Positions 61,661-64,000 of a DNA stretch of 64,000 nt are shown here, one piece after another (within the stretch, counting starts at the first letter, position 1; each line of letters opens with the position of its first letter). Under the pieces are notes generated by a model. The model saw only the letters and a program-made list of their open reading frames with translations. It made no database searches and was not told the DNA's origin. The position numbers and the translations under genes were made by a program. Location: the NCBI RefSeq assembly GCF_002161675.1, contig NZ_NFIH01000002.1, positions 1-64,000 of the forward strand. Direction: 5' to 3'. This DNA comes from Pseudoflavonifractor sp. An44 (lineage in GTDB: Bacteria; Bacillota; Clostridia; Oscillospirales; Oscillospiraceae).

Positions 61661-64000
61661 TTATAACAATTCACCGTAGTGCCGCACATAGGCCTTTTTG
61701 AGACTGGTGGCCAGAATCATGTAGAGGAGAATGCACGGAATCAGATAGGCGAAGTAGGCCGCAGGCAGCGCCACAAATCCCAGAGCGGCTCCCAGAGGCG
61801 TAAAGGGGATGACGGTGAGCACGGTGATACCCGTCAGGGTCAGCAACGTCAAGGGAGCGGAAGCACGGCTCTGAAGAAAGGGCAGCTTGGGGGTGCGAAT
61901 CATGTGAATGACCAAGGTCTGGCTCCACATGGATTCCACAAACCAACCAGCCTGGAACAGTCCGATATACTTGGCCTGCATCAAGGCCAGCTCTGCTCCG
62001 CTGAAATGGGCAGGCAGATCGCTGAACAGCACACCACCGGAAATAAACATGGGACAGAAGACGAAGTACAGAAACAGATAGGTGGTAAAGTCGAAAATGG
62101 AGCTGGTGGGGCCAATCCAGAGCATAAAGTTGCCCACACTGGAGGCGTCCCATTTCCGGGGCTTGGCGATAAATTCCTCGTCCACATTGTCCCAAGGAAT
62201 GGCGGTGCAGGACAGGTCATAGATCAGATTCAAAAAGATCAGGTGCACGCTCATCATGGGCAGGAATGGCAGCAGCGCAGAAGCTGCCAGCACCGAAAAC
62301 ATATTGCCGAAGTTGGAAGAGGCGGTCATTTTGATGTACTTGATCATGTTGGCGTAGGTTTTGCGCCCCTCGATGATGCCCTGCTCCAAGACCATCAGGT
62401 CTTTTTCCAGCAGAATGATGTCAGCAGATTCCTTTGCCACATCCACGGCGGTGTCCACAGAGATTCCGATGTCGGCAGACTTCATGGCAGCAGCGTCGTT
62501 GATACCGTCCCCCATAAAGCCTACAGTGTGTCCATTTTCCCGGAGGATGGAGACCACACGGGCCTTCTGCTCGGGGGTCAGCTTGGCGAACACATCGGTC
62601 CTTTAGTGCTTGGATGGCGTCTGCGGTGGACTCCTTGGGTGGGTCTAAAAAGGCCAGATATCCCATCAGAACCATGTCGCACTCGTCTTTGACGCCGAAC
62701 GCACCCACAGGAGAGGGATTGCTCTTTTGAGCAATGGCCAGTACACGGAAGCCCTTGTCGTTGAGGCTGTCTACGGTTTGGAGAATGTGGCGACGCACCT
62801 CATCGGTCAGCGGCTGCACGCCGCCGTCATACTCTGCAAAGGTGCAGATGGAGAGCATTTCTTCCACCGCGCCCTTCGTCACCATCTGGGTCTTCCCTGT
62901 CTGGTCCTGCACCACGGTGGTCAACCGACGGCGTGTGAAGTCAAAGGGAATTTCATCCACCTTCACATAGTGTTCCGACAAATCCACCAGCCGTAGGTCC
63001 TCTGCCTCAGCTTCCTCCGTCTTATGGATGATAGCCAGGTCCATCAAGTTCTTATAGCCGGTCTGGAAATAGCTGTTGAGATAGGCGTGGCGCAAGACCC
63101 GAGTGTCATCCTCACCATTGATGTTCAGGTGATATTCCAGCACCACTTGGTCTTGGGTCAAGGTTCCGGTCTTATCGGTGCACAGAATATCCATGGCTCC
63201 GAAGTTTTGAATGGAGTTGAGATTTTTCACAATGGTCTGCTTCTTGCTCATGGACACCGCCCCCTTGGCCAGGCAGGTGGTGACGATCATGGGCAGCATC
63301 TCCGGGGTCAGACCAACGGCGATGGAGATGCCGAACAAAAAGGCGTCCAGCCAGTCTCCCTTGGTGATGCCGTTGATGAAGAATACCAGGGGGACCATAA
63401 TGAGCATAAAGCGGATGAGTACCCAGGAGACGGCGTTTACGCCCTTGGTGAAGCTGGTCTCTACCGTCTCGCCTGCTACGGCGGAGGCCATGGAGCCAAA
63501 CAGAGTGTGGTCACCTACGCAGACGGCCACAGCAGTGGCGCTGCCGGAGACCACATTGCTGCCCATGAAAGCGATGTTGGTATAATCCGTGATGCTCTCT
63601 GCGGCGTCACACACATGAGGGGTCTTTTCCACCGGCTCGCTCTCACCGGTGAGGCTGGCCTGACTGACAAACAGGTCTTTGGCCTCCAAAATGCGCACGT
63701 CTGCGGGAATCATATCTCCGGCGGACAGATGCACGATGTCCCCCACCACAAGATCATCCATGGGAATCTCCACCTTTTCCTGTCCCCTGCGGGTGACGGT
63801 GCAGGTGGTGGTGATCATGGCCAGAAGCTTCTCCGCTGCGTTGCCGCTCCTGGATTCCTGTACAAACCGAAGGGTACCGGAAATCAGCACCATGGTGAGA
63901 ATAATCACCACCGTCAGACAATTGAAATCCTCCGGTGTGCTGCCCAACAGGGAGAAATAGGGGAAGATCATATCGGTCAGGGTGGATACCAGGGCCAAGC
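61661..64000 (-). pseudogene. mgtA: Mg2+-translocating P-type ATPase (MgtA type) with internal deletion; runs off the right edge
   Basis: A P3B-type ATPase. Upstream part (62595-64000): actuator [16 protein letters not shown], the phosphorylated Asp in [15 protein letters not shown] and the nucleotide domain. Downstream part (to 61661): [27 protein letters not shown] and the last six membrane helices. Between DAIQALK and [11 protein letters not shown] about 52 residues are missing, including the TGDN hinge motif, and the frame changes at about 62600. The protein as encoded stops short after [14 protein letters not shown]. Roughly 100 N-terminal residues lie beyond the window. A cell cannot make an active pump from this copy. 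Confidence 0.85.

Noticed and set aside
61661-62700. Programmed frameshift in mgtA
   Set aside because: About 52 residues, including the TGDN motif, are absent, so no frameshift could restore a working protein.

Overview
The window is 64 kb of a GC-rich, gene-dense Firmicute chromosome. Gene content points to a spore-forming, anaerobic Clostridia, most likely Oscillospiraceae of the Flavonifractor/Pseudoflavonifractor/Intestinimonas type. The grounds are spoVM, sipL, spoIVA and cwlD, rubrerythrin, a PPi-type phosphofructokinase, and Firmicute gene orders such as ylxM-ffh-rpsP-khpA-rimM-trmD and gmk-rpoZ-priA-def-fmt-rsmB-rlmN-prpC-prkC-rsgA. The genus is inferred, not shown.

Layout. 0.1-2.1 kb: yhbY, a nadD-yqeK fusion and rsfS. 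2.1-4.4 kb: rubrerythrin, an acidic lipoprotein and a histidine-phosphatase/GNAT fusion. 4.4-8.4 kb (minus): pyrC-pyrF-pyrK-pyrD with a clear promoter. 8.57-10.34 kb: an ASCH-domain gene split by an IS110-family element whose 5' non-coding end can be read as a bridge RNA. 10.4-10.6 kb: tRNA-Arg(ACG) and tRNA-Thr(CGT). 11.0-17.6 kb (minus): an amidase, then the ylxM-ffh-rpsP-khpA-rimM-trmD-coaW-rsmA translation operon. 17.8-22.2 kb: an M16 peptidase pair, lgt and folD. 22.2-25.7 kb: nth, glyA, a hairpin-rich spacer and a frameshifted amidohydrolase.

25.9-42.2 kb (plus) is a long run: cdaA-cdaR (c-di-AMP), an uncharacterised DUF5685/J-protein/membrane-protein trio, yicC-remA-gmk-rpoZ-priA-def-fmt-rsmB-rlmN and prpC-prkC-rsgA. 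It leads into a spore-coat cluster, spoVM (24 codons)-sipL-spoIVA, with a good sigma-E promoter at spoIVA. 45.6-47.5 kb: an ECF sigma/anti-sigma pair and a Crp/Fnr regulator. 47.6-52.7 kb: leuCDB, a CoaX homologue that has lost its catalytic aspartates, and an aminotransferase. 52.7-58 kb: a DUF1858 protein, trmK-nif3-cwlD-radA, a small Cys-rich protein and a tyrosine recombinase. 58-61.4 kb: highly expressed fba and pfp, then an oxidoreductase. 61.5-64 kb (minus): a small membrane protein behind a Mg-transport ATPase gene that carries an internal deletion and runs off the right edge.

Main points. (1) The IS110 element, its target gene and its guide loops can all be reconstructed; the left target guide matches the real insertion site at 8 of 9 positions. 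(2) Three gene products of the spore-coat basement layer are encoded side by side. (3) A degenerate type III pantothenate kinase coexists with an apparently intact type II enzyme. (4) Eight promoters share a TTGC-type -35 box exactly 17 bp from the -10 box. (5) There are three broken genes: ASCH, amidohydrolase and mgtA. Coordinates were read by eye, and no database search was possible.
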